Assembly: GCF_017352135.1 (NCBI RefSeq)
Contig: NZ_CP071454.1
Span: forward strand, 3,807,001-3,871,000
DNA length: 64,000 nt
Direction of reading: 5' to 3'
From: Rhizobium lentis
GTDB taxonomy: Bacteria > Pseudomonadota > Alphaproteobacteria > Rhizobiales > Rhizobiaceae
How positions within the stretch are numbered: the first letter of the stretch is position 1; each line of letters begins with the position of its first letter. Made by a program: the position numbers and the translations under genes. This document shows positions 32,145-41,155 of this stretch, piece after piece. The notes beneath the pieces are model-generated. The model saw nothing but the letters and a program-made list of their open reading frames with translations, had not been told where the DNA came from and did no database searches.

Positions 32145-33547
32145 ACGCCACCACTCACCTCACCAACCCCGCCCTCCACGACTTTTGGGAAGAGGTCTTT
32201 CTCGGGCAGGCCGATATTGCGGTTCTGCACGGCGGTCGCTCAAGCTCTAAGACCAGGGACACTGCCTGCCAGCTGGTGCGCCTGGTCGATCATGTCGGCG
32301 TCAGGATGCGAGTTCTCTGCATCCGCCGCTTCCAGAACCGAATACAGGATTCGGTTTACACCGAATTGAAGTGGGCGATCGCTCACCTCGGGCTTGAGGC
32401 CGCCTACGACGTCCAGAAGACGACGATCATTCATCGCCGGACCGGCGCTGAGTTCATATTCTACGGCATCGAGCGGAACCTTGAGGACATCAAGGGCACG
32501 TCCGATGTCGACATCCTATGGGTGGAAGAGGCCGAAAAGCTCACCGAGGAGCAATGGACCGTTATCGGGCCGACGATCCGCAAGGAAGACAGCCTGGCGA
32601 TCCTGCTGTTCAACCCGAAGCTCGTCACGGACTACGTCTGGAAGAACTTCGTCGTCAACGTTCCTCCGCACTGCATCGTGCGGAAGATCAACTACACGGA
32701 AAACCCGTTCCTATCAGCCAAGGCATTGCGCGACATCGCCGCAATGAAGGAACGAAACCCGGAATTGTTTGAGCACGTCTACGGCGGCGTGCCCCTCGGT
32801 GACAGCGAGCTTTCGATATTCAAGCGGCGCTGGCTCGAGGCCTGTGTCGACGCTCATGTCGTGCTGAAGCTTTCGCTGGCCGGTCGGAACATCATCGGCT
32901 TCGACCCCGCAGACGATGGCGAGGACAAGAGCGCGACAGCAGACAAGATCGCCGGCGTCTTCACCGATGCTGACGATTGGTCATCTGGCAAGGATGAGCT
33001 GGTCCAGAACGCGAAGCTGGTATGGGCCAAAGCCAAGAATTCGGACGCGACAGTGTCCTATGACACGATCGGCGTCGGCGCCTTCGTCGGTGGCTATATC
33101 GATGAGCAGAACAAGATCAGCGGCGCCAAGGTGAAGCATTATGCATTCCACGCTGGTGGCGGCGTCATGGATGGCGACAAGCCGAGCGATCCGCTCAACA
33201 AGAACAGTCCTCTGAACAAGGACGAATACCTGAACCTTAAAGCTCAGGCGTGGGCTAATACCGCCCGCCGGGCGATGCTGACATTCAACGCCGTCGTCAG
33301 AGGGCATCCGATCAAACCTGAGGACATCCTCTCGTTCTCCTCGAAGATGGGGAAAGAGAAGCTCGATGCTCTATTCACCGAGCTATGCGTCCCCTGGTGG
33401 GTCGAGAGCGAGGGGAAAAAGCGGGTCGTTCCGAAAGCGAAGCTCAAGAAGGACTTGGGCGTCAAGTCGCACAACCTCGCGGATGCGGTGATCGCGGCCG
33501 ATAACGTTCATATCGCCGGGTCGACCTTCACGCTCGACAATCTCTAA
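32111..33547 (+). CDS. Terminase large subunit
   Basis: 478 residues. ATPase: Walker A GGRSSSKT (41-48), Walker B-type DVDILWVEEAEKL. C-terminal RNase H-like nuclease: IGFDPADDGEDKS, SYDTIGVGAFVGGYID and SHNLADAVIAADNV provide the acidic residues. Powers and cuts DNA during packaging; belongs to the PBSX-like (terminase_3) group. The start at 32111 overlaps the small subunit gene by 34 bp. Confidence 0.93.
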   Translation: MAGSAAQREELDATTHLTNPALHDFWEEVFLGQADIAVLHGGRSSSKTRDTACQLVRLVDHVGVRMRVLCIRRFQNRIQDSVYTELKWAIAHLGLEAAYDVQKTTIIHRRTGAEFIFYGIERNLEDIKGTSDVDILWVEEAEKLTEEQWTVIGPTIRKEDSLAILLFNPKLVTDYVWKNFVVNVPPHCIVRKINYTENPFLSAKALRDIAAMKERNPELFEHVYGGVPLGDSELSIFKRRWLEACVDAHVVLKLSLAGRNIIGFDPADDGEDKSATADKIAGVFTDADDWSSGKDELVQNAKLVWAKAKNSDATVSYDTIGVGAFVGGYIDEQNKISGAKVKHYAFHAGGGVMDGDKPSDPLNKNSPLNKDEYLNLKAQAWANTARRAMLTFNAVVRGHPIKPEDILSFSSKMGKEKLDALFTELCVPWWVESEGKKRVVPKAKLKKDLGVKSHNLADAVIAADNVHIAGSTFTLDNL

Positions 33548-33556
33548 GGAACAAGA

Positions 33557-34984
33557 ATGTCCAACGTCATCGCTTTCGTGCGCGACAGCTTGACCAGCCT
33601 TGTTTCGAGGATGGGAACAGATCGGGATAAGGCGGCAACGACCTTCTATGCTCATACCGTTTTGTCGGATGAGCAGCTGATCGCCGCCTACAGCTCCGCA
33701 TGGCTGCCGAGGAAGATCGTTGATATCCCGGCGCTCGATGCATGCCGCAAGTGGCGAGACTGGCAGGCGAAGAAGCCACAGATCGAGGCGATCGAGGAAG
33801 AAGAGAAGCGCCTGAACGTCAAGGGCCGCATCCTCGAAGCCGCCAAGAAGGGCCGGCTGTTCGGTGGCGCAGCAGTCTATATCGGTACCGGCGACGCCGA
33901 TCCGATGCAGCCGCTTGACGTCGAGCGCATCGGCAAAGGCGGCATTCGCTATCTGAACGTCATGACGCGCCGGCAGTTGTCGGCAGGCGAGATCGACCGA
34001 AATCCGGAATCCGAATGGTACGGGCAGCCGAGTTATTACAAGCTGAGCGGCGCCAACGGACTGCAGGTCGATATTCACCCGTCGCGCCTGGTCCGCTTCA
34101 CAGGCGCCATGCCGGCCGATGACGAGATCAGCGGAAATCCGTGGCAAGGCTGGGGCGACAGCGTCCTGCAATCCACGCTCGATGCCATCAGGAACGCCGA
34201 CAGCACCGCAGGAAACATCGCTTCGCTGGTGTTCGAGGCGAAGATTGACATCATCCGCGTGCCTGACTTCATGGCGAACCTCAACAATGAGGTCTACCGG
34301 TCGAAGATCCTTGAACGCTACACCCTCGCCAACATGGCCAAGGGCATCAACGGCACGTTGCTCCTCGACAAGGAAGAGGAATACGAGAGCAAGACAGCGG
34401 CTCTTGGTGGCCTCACCGATATCCTGATGGCCTTCATGCAGATCGTCTCGGGCGCCGCCGACATCCCGGTCACCCGTCTGCTCGGCCAGTCGCCCGCCGG
34501 CATGAACGCGACCGGCACCAGCGACATGAAGAACTATCACGACCGCATTCAGTCGATGCAGGAGCTCGAGTTCACGCCAGCCATGCGCCGATTGGATGAG
34601 TGCATCGAGCGGTCGGCCGGTGTGAAAGATCCTGACGTTCATTACCACTGGGCTCCCCTCGAGCAAATGAGCGAGAAGGAGCGGGCAGACATCTTCAAGA
34701 CTACGGCCGACGCTGCCCGCCAGTTGGTCGGTACCGGGACCGGTCAGGAGATCGTCCCGCGCGAAGCGGTGTCAGACGCTCTGGTCAATCGCCTCGTCGA
34801 GGACGGGGTGTTGCCTGGCCTTGATGCCGCTATGGAAAAATACGGCACGCTGGCAGAGCAAGAGCCATCCGAAGAAGAGCTCGCAGCCGCCGCGGCGGCA
34901 GGCGCACCGAAGGACGGAGGTGCACCAATCGGTGACGCCACCTTTCGTGGACGCCCGAAAGCGAAGAAGCCAAGGAAGCGGTAG
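33557..34984 (+). CDS. Portal protein, DUF1073 family
   Basis: 475 residues, the expected portal length. LPRKIVDIPALDACRKWRDW, LFGGAAVYIGTGD, RFTGAMPADDE and VTRLLGQSPAGMNATGTSD are DUF1073 portal segments. Forms the dodecameric ring at the capsid vertex. The C-terminus is low complexity. An overlapping frame just downstream encodes a nuclease-like protein that related phages often carry as a C-terminal domain. Confidence 0.88.
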   Translation: MSNVIAFVRDSLTSLVSRMGTDRDKAATTFYAHTVLSDEQLIAAYSSAWLPRKIVDIPALDACRKWRDWQAKKPQIEAIEEEEKRLNVKGRILEAAKKGRLFGGAAVYIGTGDADPMQPLDVERIGKGGIRYLNVMTRRQLSAGEIDRNPESEWYGQPSYYKLSGANGLQVDIHPSRLVRFTGAMPADDEISGNPWQGWGDSVLQSTLDAIRNADSTAGNIASLVFEAKIDIIRVPDFMANLNNEVYRSKILERYTLANMAKGINGTLLLDKEEEYESKTAALGGLTDILMAFMQIVSGAADIPVTRLLGQSPAGMNATGTSDMKNYHDRIQSMQELEFTPAMRRLDECIERSAGVKDPDVHYHWAPLEQMSEKERADIFKTTADAARQLVGTGTGQEIVPREAVSDALVNRLVEDGVLPGLDAAMEKYGTLAEQEPSEEELAAAAAAGAPKDGGAPIGDATFRGRPKAKKPRKR

Positions 34985-35453
34985 GCCGTTCGATCCGTCT
35001 AAGCATCCCAGAGGTGCGAATGGCAGGTTCCTGTCGACAGCTGAGAAGATAGAGCAGGCAGGACGGCTGGTAGGCCAAAATGCAACGGTTCATGTGGAAT
35101 TCGCCACTGTGGTGAGGCCCGGGGCAATTACCAAGGTGACGGGCGTTGATGTACGGGGCTTCCGCCACGCGGTAAGCAACCAGTCAATGTCCCACACTCT
35201 GAAAAACCACGGGAACCCAAAGGTCGAGGCGCCGAGGGGGCAGATCGCGGTTACTCCGAAGGACTTCGAGAAGCTTCCCCAGATCGTCCGCTTGGGGACG
35301 GTCCACGCACCGGATCCGCATAAGAGCTTGTTGCCACGCTTCGTCATCAAGGCCGAGATCGATGGCATCGGTTACCACTACGTCGGCGACGTCAAGGCCG
35401 GCAAGCGCCGTCTCGATATGGTGTCGCTGAGGATGAAGAAGGGGAGTTGGTAG
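34932..35453 (+). CDS. Portal-linked protein with nuclease-toxin-like (PBECR-type) domain
   Basis: 173 residues from a GTG at 34932 (GGAGG 10 bp upstream); the start is uncertain. GRPFDPSKHPRGANGRFL is a linker often found in portal or MuF C-termini. The last 90 residues (SHTLKNHGNPKVEAPRGQIAV, then DFEKLPQIV and YHYVGDVKAGKRRLDMVSL) have the layout of phage Barnase-EndoU-ColicinE5/D-RelE-like nuclease domains with a His-Lys-Asn-His start. It overlaps the portal 3' end by 53 bp. It may be ejected with DNA into the host. Family assignment by pattern only. Confidence 0.55.
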   Translation: MTPPFVDARKRRSQGSGRPFDPSKHPRGANGRFLSTAEKIEQAGRLVGQNATVHVEFATVVRPGAITKVTGVDVRGFRHAVSNQSMSHTLKNHGNPKVEAPRGQIAVTPKDFEKLPQIVRLGTVHAPDPHKSLLPRFVIKAEIDGIGYHYVGDVKAGKRRLDMVSLRMKKGSW

Positions 35454-35600
35454 GTCGCTGCTCTCATGCCCCGCTTGCGCGGTCCCTATCAGCTAACGCC
35501 CGAAGCGAACGCGACCCGGTAGATAATATAGCCCCACGGCCTTCGAACATCAAGGATGCGCCAATGACCACCACAGCTAAGCACATAACGGCCTGACTTG

Positions 35601-37403
35601 ATGCGCATCAAGACTGTCACCACCGTTGTCACAACCGACAGCGCCGGCAAGCCCGTCGATGCGCTGCCCGTGCGCTATGCGGGCGCGGGCGAGACTGATG
35701 TGCTCGGCCGGCCGGTGTCCGCGATCAGCGCCACGGAAGACGCCCTCGGCATTCCTGTGCGGGTGGTGACGGGTAAGACCGCGCAGAACAGCGCCGGGCA
35801 ATGGGTGGATTCCCTTCCGATCGATCTCGGCGGCCATCCGCCGTGGGTTCCGGACGCCAACCGCTACATGCCAGCTGCGACGGGCATTCATTGGTCGCAG
35901 GGCTTCACCCAGACTTACGCGGCCGGCCTCAACTATCAGTGCTCGAAATTGTTCTTCGGTTCGCCCGATTATCCCACGAACAGCTTCCTCGTGCCGTACC
36001 TCGGATTCGGTCTGACGGACGGCGGCAATGCTCCTCAAGAGACGATCAATCCCAACGCCGACATCTTGATTGATGAAGCATTCTTCATCCATCCGAACGG
36101 CACGGAGTACCCGATCTTGTTCTCGGGTGTCTCTACCGTGGCGGTAGTCGCAGCGACAGGCGTTGCCTTCGGCCTGGTCACCCTGCCTGCAGACCTGCCG
36201 GCTTGGTCGATCTATGGTATCCGCACTGTCTGGCATGGAACAGTTGGCAACACTTACATCGGCGGCTACAGGGCTCAACGCCACCGCGGCGAAAAGTATT
36301 GGGCGGCCGGCGATCTCGCATCCATTCAGGCCCTCGCGGCTGCCAACGGCCCGAGCACCGTGGATCGCGACCCTGACACGCGCTACAACTGCCTCGGCAA
36401 CGTCTCGACATCACAACCTCTAGCCTACGGACCCGCACAAATCTTCGCGAAGGGATGGGACGGCCGGCCGGTGGCCATGGTGCTTTCCGATAGCCTCGTC
36501 GAACGGCAGGAACTCGCCGCTTCGGCAGATGCCAGACGCAATATGGGCGTCATTGGCCGATGGCTCGACCAACAAGACTCCACCTGGGGCAGCACGCCGC
36601 ACATCTTCATGGGTTTGCCTGGCGCGAAATCTCAGAACGAATTGGCCACGAGCGCCATGAAGCGCTGGGACAGCGTGCTGGACGTGGTGAAAAACAACTA
36701 CAATGGCGGGCTGAACCCTTGGACATTCGTGTTTGACCAGTCCGGCCGGAACGACAATAACGCCACCGCGAGCACGTGGGCCAACTTCAAGTTTGGGCTC
36801 GTGGACAGGATCAAGACTAGGTACGGCGCCGGCACCCATGTCGTTGGCATGACAATCCAGCCGACCGTCACCTCGAGCCCGTCGAACCAGAACTACCATG
36901 CCCTGGCAAACATCGCCGTTGCGACGCTCTGGGACGCCGCCGCCGGCACGCTGAAGACGGTCAATGATCTGATCAAGGCGTCCTCGCGCTATGCGAGGGT
37001 GATCGACATCGTGCCGTACTGGTCCGACGACCGGGCGCTCGGCAAGCCGCCGACACCGGAGCTCTTCCCGATCGGCAATGTCGTCGGCCATCCAGGCAAC
37101 CAGGACGGCGTCACCACCTGGAGCACGATCGTCCTGCCTCTGCAGGTGCCGCTCGGAAGCCGGATCCAGTTCGAATATCAGCCGGGGCTTTACACTTCCC
37201 GCACCATCCGGGCGCTTGCCGACAACGGCAACGGCACTTGGACCGCCACGGTCAACGGCGACGAGGTCTTCGCGACGAACGTGCAGGATAATGCGCCGCT
37301 CTTCTACATGACACAGGTTGACGGCATTCACGAGGCGCTGCACGGCATCCTCTACACGGCCAGCCGCATTCCGCAGTCTGAAAAGGCGAAATTCTACTCG
37401 TAA
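35601..37403 (+). CDS. Virion SGNH/GDSL-type hydrolase
   Basis: 600 residues. Pattern of SGNH esterases in the second half: AMVLSDSLV (nucleophile about Ser298), FVFDQSGRNDNN (block III Gly/Asn) and DGIHEALHG (Asp574, His577). The N-terminal 250 residues are beta-rich with a repeated short motif like DSAGKPVDALPVR and NSAGQWVDSLPI. Placed in the head cluster between portal and protease. It probably deacetylates or de-esterifies a surface polysaccharide, or is a capsid fibre. The first base TTG at 35598 is not needed. Confidence 0.65.
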   Translation: MRIKTVTTVVTTDSAGKPVDALPVRYAGAGETDVLGRPVSAISATEDALGIPVRVVTGKTAQNSAGQWVDSLPIDLGGHPPWVPDANRYMPAATGIHWSQGFTQTYAAGLNYQCSKLFFGSPDYPTNSFLVPYLGFGLTDGGNAPQETINPNADILIDEAFFIHPNGTEYPILFSGVSTVAVVAATGVAFGLVTLPADLPAWSIYGIRTVWHGTVGNTYIGGYRAQRHRGEKYWAAGDLASIQALAAANGPSTVDRDPDTRYNCLGNVSTSQPLAYGPAQIFAKGWDGRPVAMVLSDSLVERQELAASADARRNMGVIGRWLDQQDSTWGSTPHIFMGLPGAKSQNELATSAMKRWDSVLDVVKNNYNGGLNPWTFVFDQSGRNDNNATASTWANFKFGLVDRIKTRYGAGTHVVGMTIQPTVTSSPSNQNYHALANIAVATLWDAAAGTLKTVNDLIKASSRYARVIDIVPYWSDDRALGKPPTPELFPIGNVVGHPGNQDGVTTWSTIVLPLQVPLGSRIQFEYQPGLYTSRTIRALADNGNGTWTATVNGDEVFATNVQDNAPLFYMTQVDGIHEALHGILYTASRIPQSEKAKFYS

Positions 37404-37429
37404 GCGCGAAGCGCAGCGGGAGGCAGTTC

Positions 37430-38575
37430 ATGCAATTCACGGACGCTGTAACCGTCGCGGGAACGCGCCGGCGTGAAGACGGCTACCTGGTCGCCGACGC
37501 CCGCATCGCGCGCACTGGCATCCAGACCTACCTCGGCTCCGAGGTCGGCAAGCCGGATATGAGCACGGTCCGCGTCTACCGGCCGGGCTCCGAGGTTTTC
37601 GCCGAGGACACGCTGAAGAGCGCCGCTCACCGCCCGGTGACCAACGATCACCCGCCGGAGATGGTCACGTCCGAGAACTGGAAGAAGTTCGCCGTCGGGC
37701 AAACCAGCGACGAGATCACCGGCGAGGGGATCTTCATCCGCGTCCCTTTGATGGTCAGCGACGAGGCAACGATCAAAGACATCGAGGCGGGCAAGCAGGA
37801 GCTCTCCGCCGGCTACACCTGCGATCTCGATTTCACGGCGGGCGTCACGCCCACGGGCGAGGCATACGACGCCATGCAGAAGAATATCCGCATCAACCAC
37901 GTCGCGATTGTCCGCGCCGGGCGTGCGGGTTCGAAAGTCCGCATCGGTGATGCGGCTCCCTGGGGCGCCGCCCCGATCACCACTGATCACAAACCTGAAG
38001 AGGACAAGATCATGAACCTGAAGACGGTTACCGTCGATGGCATCCCGGTTGAGGTAACCGACCAGGGCGCCACCGTCATCGCGACGCTGCTGCAGCGGCT
38101 GGCCGATAGCACCTCGAAGTTCACCGCGGCAGATGCCGCACACCTGACGGCGATTGCCGCCAAGGATGCCGAACTGGCCAAGAAGGACGCCGAGATCGAC
38201 GCCCTGAAGGCGAAGGTCCTCTCCGACGTCGACATCGACAAGCGCGTCCAGGAGCGCGCCGATCTCATCGCATTGGCGGGCTCGATCGCCAAGGACGTGA
38301 AGACGGCAGGCCTGTCCGATGCCGCCATCCGCAAGGCGGTCGTCGCCGCAAAGCTCGGTGATGCCGTCATCGCCGGCAAGCCCGACGCCTACATCGATGC
38401 GCGCTTCGACATCCTCGCCGAAGACGCCAAGAAGACGGTCGACCCGTTCGCCCGTGCCGTTGCCGACGGTCTGCATCAGAACGACGGCGGCGATTACCGC
38501 GCTCAGGCTGAAAAGGCCAAGCAGGAACGCAATCGCTCGCTCGCCGACGCCTGGAAGGGCACGGACGCGGCATAA
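37430..38575 (+). CDS. DUF2213 prohead protease/scaffold
   Basis: 381 residues. The N-terminal 170 are DUF2213: YLVADARIARTGIQTYLGSE, KSAAHRPVTNDHP and KQELSAGYTCD, a capsid-maturation protease fold. The C-terminal 190 residues are helical and Ala/Lys/Asp-rich (DAELAKKDAEIDALKAKV), a built-in scaffold. Such fused genes precede cement and major capsid genes in this phage group, as here. Confidence 0.88.
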   Translation: MQFTDAVTVAGTRRREDGYLVADARIARTGIQTYLGSEVGKPDMSTVRVYRPGSEVFAEDTLKSAAHRPVTNDHPPEMVTSENWKKFAVGQTSDEITGEGIFIRVPLMVSDEATIKDIEAGKQELSAGYTCDLDFTAGVTPTGEAYDAMQKNIRINHVAIVRAGRAGSKVRIGDAAPWGAAPITTDHKPEEDKIMNLKTVTVDGIPVEVTDQGATVIATLLQRLADSTSKFTAADAAHLTAIAAKDAELAKKDAEIDALKAKVLSDVDIDKRVQERADLIALAGSIAKDVKTAGLSDAAIRKAVVAAKLGDAVIAGKPDAYIDARFDILAEDAKKTVDPFARAVADGLHQNDGGDYRAQAEKAKQERNRSLADAWKGTDAA

Positions 38576-38602
38576 CCTCAAACCGGGAAAGGAACAGCCC
38601 TC

Positions 38603-39064
38603 ATGGCTACCTACCAGACCACTTATCCCACTGCGATCCCGAACGGTTATGCCGGCATGGTCGCCAATGGGGAAACCTCCAATCGCATCTCTCGCACTGT
38701 CGAGGATGCAACGGCGATCGGCTTCGGCGTTCCGGTATGGCGCGGCGTTGGTGACCATGGCGTCACGCTCACCCCGGCCGCCGGCAAACTGATGGGCATC
38801 ACCGTCGCCAACTATGCCGCGCCGCCAGTCCAGGCGACGGGTGTGCAGGTGGATTCGTATCCGCAGTACTCCACCGCCGGCATCCTCACCAAGGGTGTCA
38901 TCTGGGTCAACGCAGCCGTAGCAGTCGCCGACGGTGACCAGGCCTACGCGACGGCCGCTGGCGCCATCACCAACGTCTCGTCGGGCAACACGATCCTCCC
39001 GGGCTGGTTCTTCGATGACACCACGTCCGGCGCAGGTCTCGCGCGCCTCGCCAACCGCACCTAA
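38603..39064 (+). CDS. Capsid cement / structural protein
   Basis: 153 residues, nearly all beta, Gly/Ala/Thr-rich (GYAGMVANGETSNRISRTVE, GFGVPVWRGVGDHGVT). Pattern and position between protease and major capsid match the phage structural cement (decoration) proteins that stabilise the expanded head. AAAGGAAC-like ribosome site upstream. Confidence 0.8.
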   Translation: MATYQTTYPTAIPNGYAGMVANGETSNRISRTVEDATAIGFGVPVWRGVGDHGVTLTPAAGKLMGITVANYAAPPVQATGVQVDSYPQYSTAGILTKGVIWVNAAVAVADGDQAYATAAGAITNVSSGNTILPGWFFDDTTSGAGLARLANRT

Positions 39065-39077
39065 AGGAGCGACATCC

Positions 39078-40019
39078 ATGCAGCCATTCATCGACGCTCA
39101 GAGTGCGGTCGGGTTCGTTACCCCCGCCTTCTACAATATCGAGCGCACCGTTTATCAGCGGAAATATCCGTCGTTCGACTATGCCTCGCTCATTCCTGTC
39201 GTGACCGAGGGTTCGCCCTGGGGCCGCGGCGTCCTTTTCCGCTCGTCTGACATCGCCGGCAAGGCGGAGTTCCTGAGCGGCAAGGGTTTCGATATGCCCT
39301 ATGCCGACGTCACCCGTGACCAGTTCCTGAAGGGCTTCGAGCTGGCGGGTATCGGCTACGAATGGTCTCTGGAAGAGATCAACGTTGCCGCCCTCGAAGG
39401 CCGCCAGCTCGGCCCCGAAAAGGGTGAGGCCGCGCGCAAGGTTGCGGAGCAGATGCTCTGGAACGTCGCGATGACCGGCACGACCGAGAAGAACTGGACC
39501 GGCCTCATCAACGACGCGAACGTCACCGCGACGACCGCCACCGCTGACGGTACCGGCTCGTCCGCCCTCTGGTCGACGAAGACGCCCGATCAGATCCTCC
39601 GCGACATCAACGCGGCGCTGACCGGCATTTTCACCGGCACCAACGAAGTCGAGATGGCGGATACCCTCCTCCTGCCGACGGCGCGGTTCCTCTCGATCTC
39701 GACGCTCGCCCGCTCGGCGACCAGCGACCGGACCATTCTCAGCTACCTTCAGGAGAACAACTCCTACACGGCTGAGACCGGGCGCCCGCTGACCATTCGC
39801 GGCCTGCGCGTGCTGAACACGGCCGGCGGCGGCGGTACTGCCCGCATGATCGCCTATCGCCGCGATCCGGAAGTCCTGCGCTTCCACCTGCCGATGCCGC
39901 ACCAGTTCCTGCCGCCTTTCCAGAAGTCCTCCATGACCTGGGAGGTCGCAGGCATCATGCGCACCGGCGGTACCGAAATCCGTCTTCCGAAGGCCGTGGC
40001 CTACGTCGACGGCATCTGA
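39078..40019 (+). CDS. Major capsid protein, DUF2184 family
   Basis: 313 residues. SAVGFVTPAFYNIERTVYQ, the RDQFLKGFELAGIGYEWSLE segment, WNVAMTGTTEKNWTGLIN and TLLLPTARFL are typical of the DUF2184 major capsid family (HK97 fold). AAAGGAG 9 bp upstream fixes the start; this is the strongest ribosome site of the head cluster. Confidence 0.9.
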   Translation: MQPFIDAQSAVGFVTPAFYNIERTVYQRKYPSFDYASLIPVVTEGSPWGRGVLFRSSDIAGKAEFLSGKGFDMPYADVTRDQFLKGFELAGIGYEWSLEEINVAALEGRQLGPEKGEAARKVAEQMLWNVAMTGTTEKNWTGLINDANVTATTATADGTGSSALWSTKTPDQILRDINAALTGIFTGTNEVEMADTLLLPTARFLSISTLARSATSDRTILSYLQENNSYTAETGRPLTIRGLRVLNTAGGGGTARMIAYRRDPEVLRFHLPMPHQFLPPFQKSSMTWEVAGIMRTGGTEIRLPKAVAYVDGI

Positions 40020-40032
40020 GGAGAACGATCCC

Positions 40033-40323
40033 ATGAAAGTGAAGAACATCACCAACGGCCCGAAGGGCGTCAACAGCGTCGACGGTCCTGTCGAGATCGG
40101 CCCCGGTCAGGAGGTCAACGTCGAAATGAGCGAGGCGGAAGTCGCCTCCTCGAAGCGCATGAAGTGGTTCGAGTTCTCGGGCTCCGCCGCCTCGACGGGT
40201 GACGAGCCGAAACTCGACCGCGACGATCTCAAGAAGCAGGCGGAGGAGTTGGGCATCGAATACGCTCCGAACATCACCACGCCAAAGTTGAAAGAGCTGA
40301 TCGACGCCCAGCTGGCAGAGTAA
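40033..40323 (+). CDS. Head protein with HeH/SAP-like C-terminus
   Basis: 96 residues. A beta N-terminal part (NGPKGVNSVDGPVEIGPGQE) like small head-completion proteins, and a C-terminal helix-extended-helix (DLKKQAEELGIEYAPNITTP, KLKELIDAQ) that resembles HeH/LEM domains. A role in head completion or DNA contact is likely. Confidence 0.7.
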   Translation: MKVKNITNGPKGVNSVDGPVEIGPGQEVNVEMSEAEVASSKRMKWFEFSGSAASTGDEPKLDRDDLKKQAEELGIEYAPNITTPKLKELIDAQLAE

Positions 40324-40358
40324 CGATGAGGGGCCCGGAGGTGCCCGGGCCCATCAAA

Positions 40359-40562
40359 TCACCAGACGACCGACGTGAACGGGATGTCACGACGTTTCAA
40401 CTCGGCTTCGAGTGCGTCGCTATGTACTCGCCAGTCCCGATACTCGCGAACTCCCCAGGTCCAATCTGCGCTCGCGGGGCGGCCATCGTCTTCGGCCATG
40501 CATCGCTTCACACTGGCGTGAAGTTGGATGAGGGATGAGATTGTTAATAGTCTGAATTTCAT
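40359..40562 (-). CDS. Small protein on the opposite strand, unknown
   Basis: 67 residues (MKFRLLTISSLIQLHASVKR...). WTWGVREYRDWRVHSDALEAE is tryptophan-rich and looks well constrained. AAAGGAAA 7 bp before the ATG. It is a single minus-strand gene between head and connector genes, and is a moron candidate; function unknown. Confidence 0.65.
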   Translation of the reverse strand: MKFRLLTISSLIQLHASVKRCMAEDDGRPASADWTWGVREYRDWRVHSDALEAELKRRDIPFTSVVW

Positions 40563-40660
40563 GATGTTTTCCTTTAATGTTTGGCCAGACACGCGTCTGG
40601 ATGATCCTATTTATGAAAACAGAATTTTCGCCGGGCTAAACTCCAAGGGAACTAGAGAAC

Positions 40661-41155
40661 ATGGCAGGGTATGGCACTGACGAGGCCGCACAGAGTTATT
40701 GGACAGCTGCCGGCTATGTCGTTCCCGATGGAACGAGCGCTGACCAGATAACCGCTGCACGCCGGCGTGGATCTCTGGTGATCGATCGGTATGAGCCACG
40801 ATTCACAGGAAAGCGGACCGGCGGTTACGCACAGGAACGCGCGTGGCCCCGCACTGGGGCAACCACCTATTATGGCGAGGCAATCCCTTCGGACGCCGTG
40901 CCGCTGGCAATCGAGAATGCATCCTATGAGGCCGCATTCCTCGAGCTCACCAATCCTGGCAGCCTTTCGCCAGTGGTAACGGGTTCCAGCATCATCAAGC
41001 GCGAGAAGGTCGGGCAGCTGGAAGTCGAATATGCGACTTCCTCGTCGACCGGCGTTGACGATCTGGTCGCGCTCGCCACGCCAGTCGTGACCATAATCGA
41101 AGGGCTGCTCTGGCCCTTCCTCTGCCCGATCGTGCCTGGGATAATGGTTGTCTAG
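40661..41155 (+). CDS. Head-tail adaptor (DnaT-like family)
   Basis: 164 residues. YGTDEAAQSYWTAAGYVVPD, RRRGSLVIDRYEPRFTGKR and AWPRTGATTYYGEAIPSDAVP form the phage family sometimes labelled putative DnaT-like ssDNA-binding protein; position after the capsid genes indicates a connector on the portal. Confidence 0.78.
   Translation: MAGYGTDEAAQSYWTAAGYVVPDGTSADQITAARRRGSLVIDRYEPRFTGKRTGGYAQERAWPRTGATTYYGEAIPSDAVPLAIENASYEAAFLELTNPGSLSPVVTGSSIIKREKVGQLEVEYATSSSTGVDDLVALATPVVTIIEGLLWPFLCPIVPGIMVV

Noticed and set aside
33557..34984. Anti-CBASS (Acb1) function for the DUF1073 protein
   Set aside because: Some annotations use this label for the family, but the two H-x-T motifs of the Acb1 phosphoesterase are not visible; it is an ordinary portal.
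35571..35597. 10-codon ORF MTTTAKHITA before the SGNH hydrolase gene
   Set aside because: Has an AAGGA-like site but is too short to support; may be a leader or chance.
37394..39091. 565-codon minus frame in the head cluster
   Set aside because: Spans two well-supported head genes in antisense and has shadow composition.
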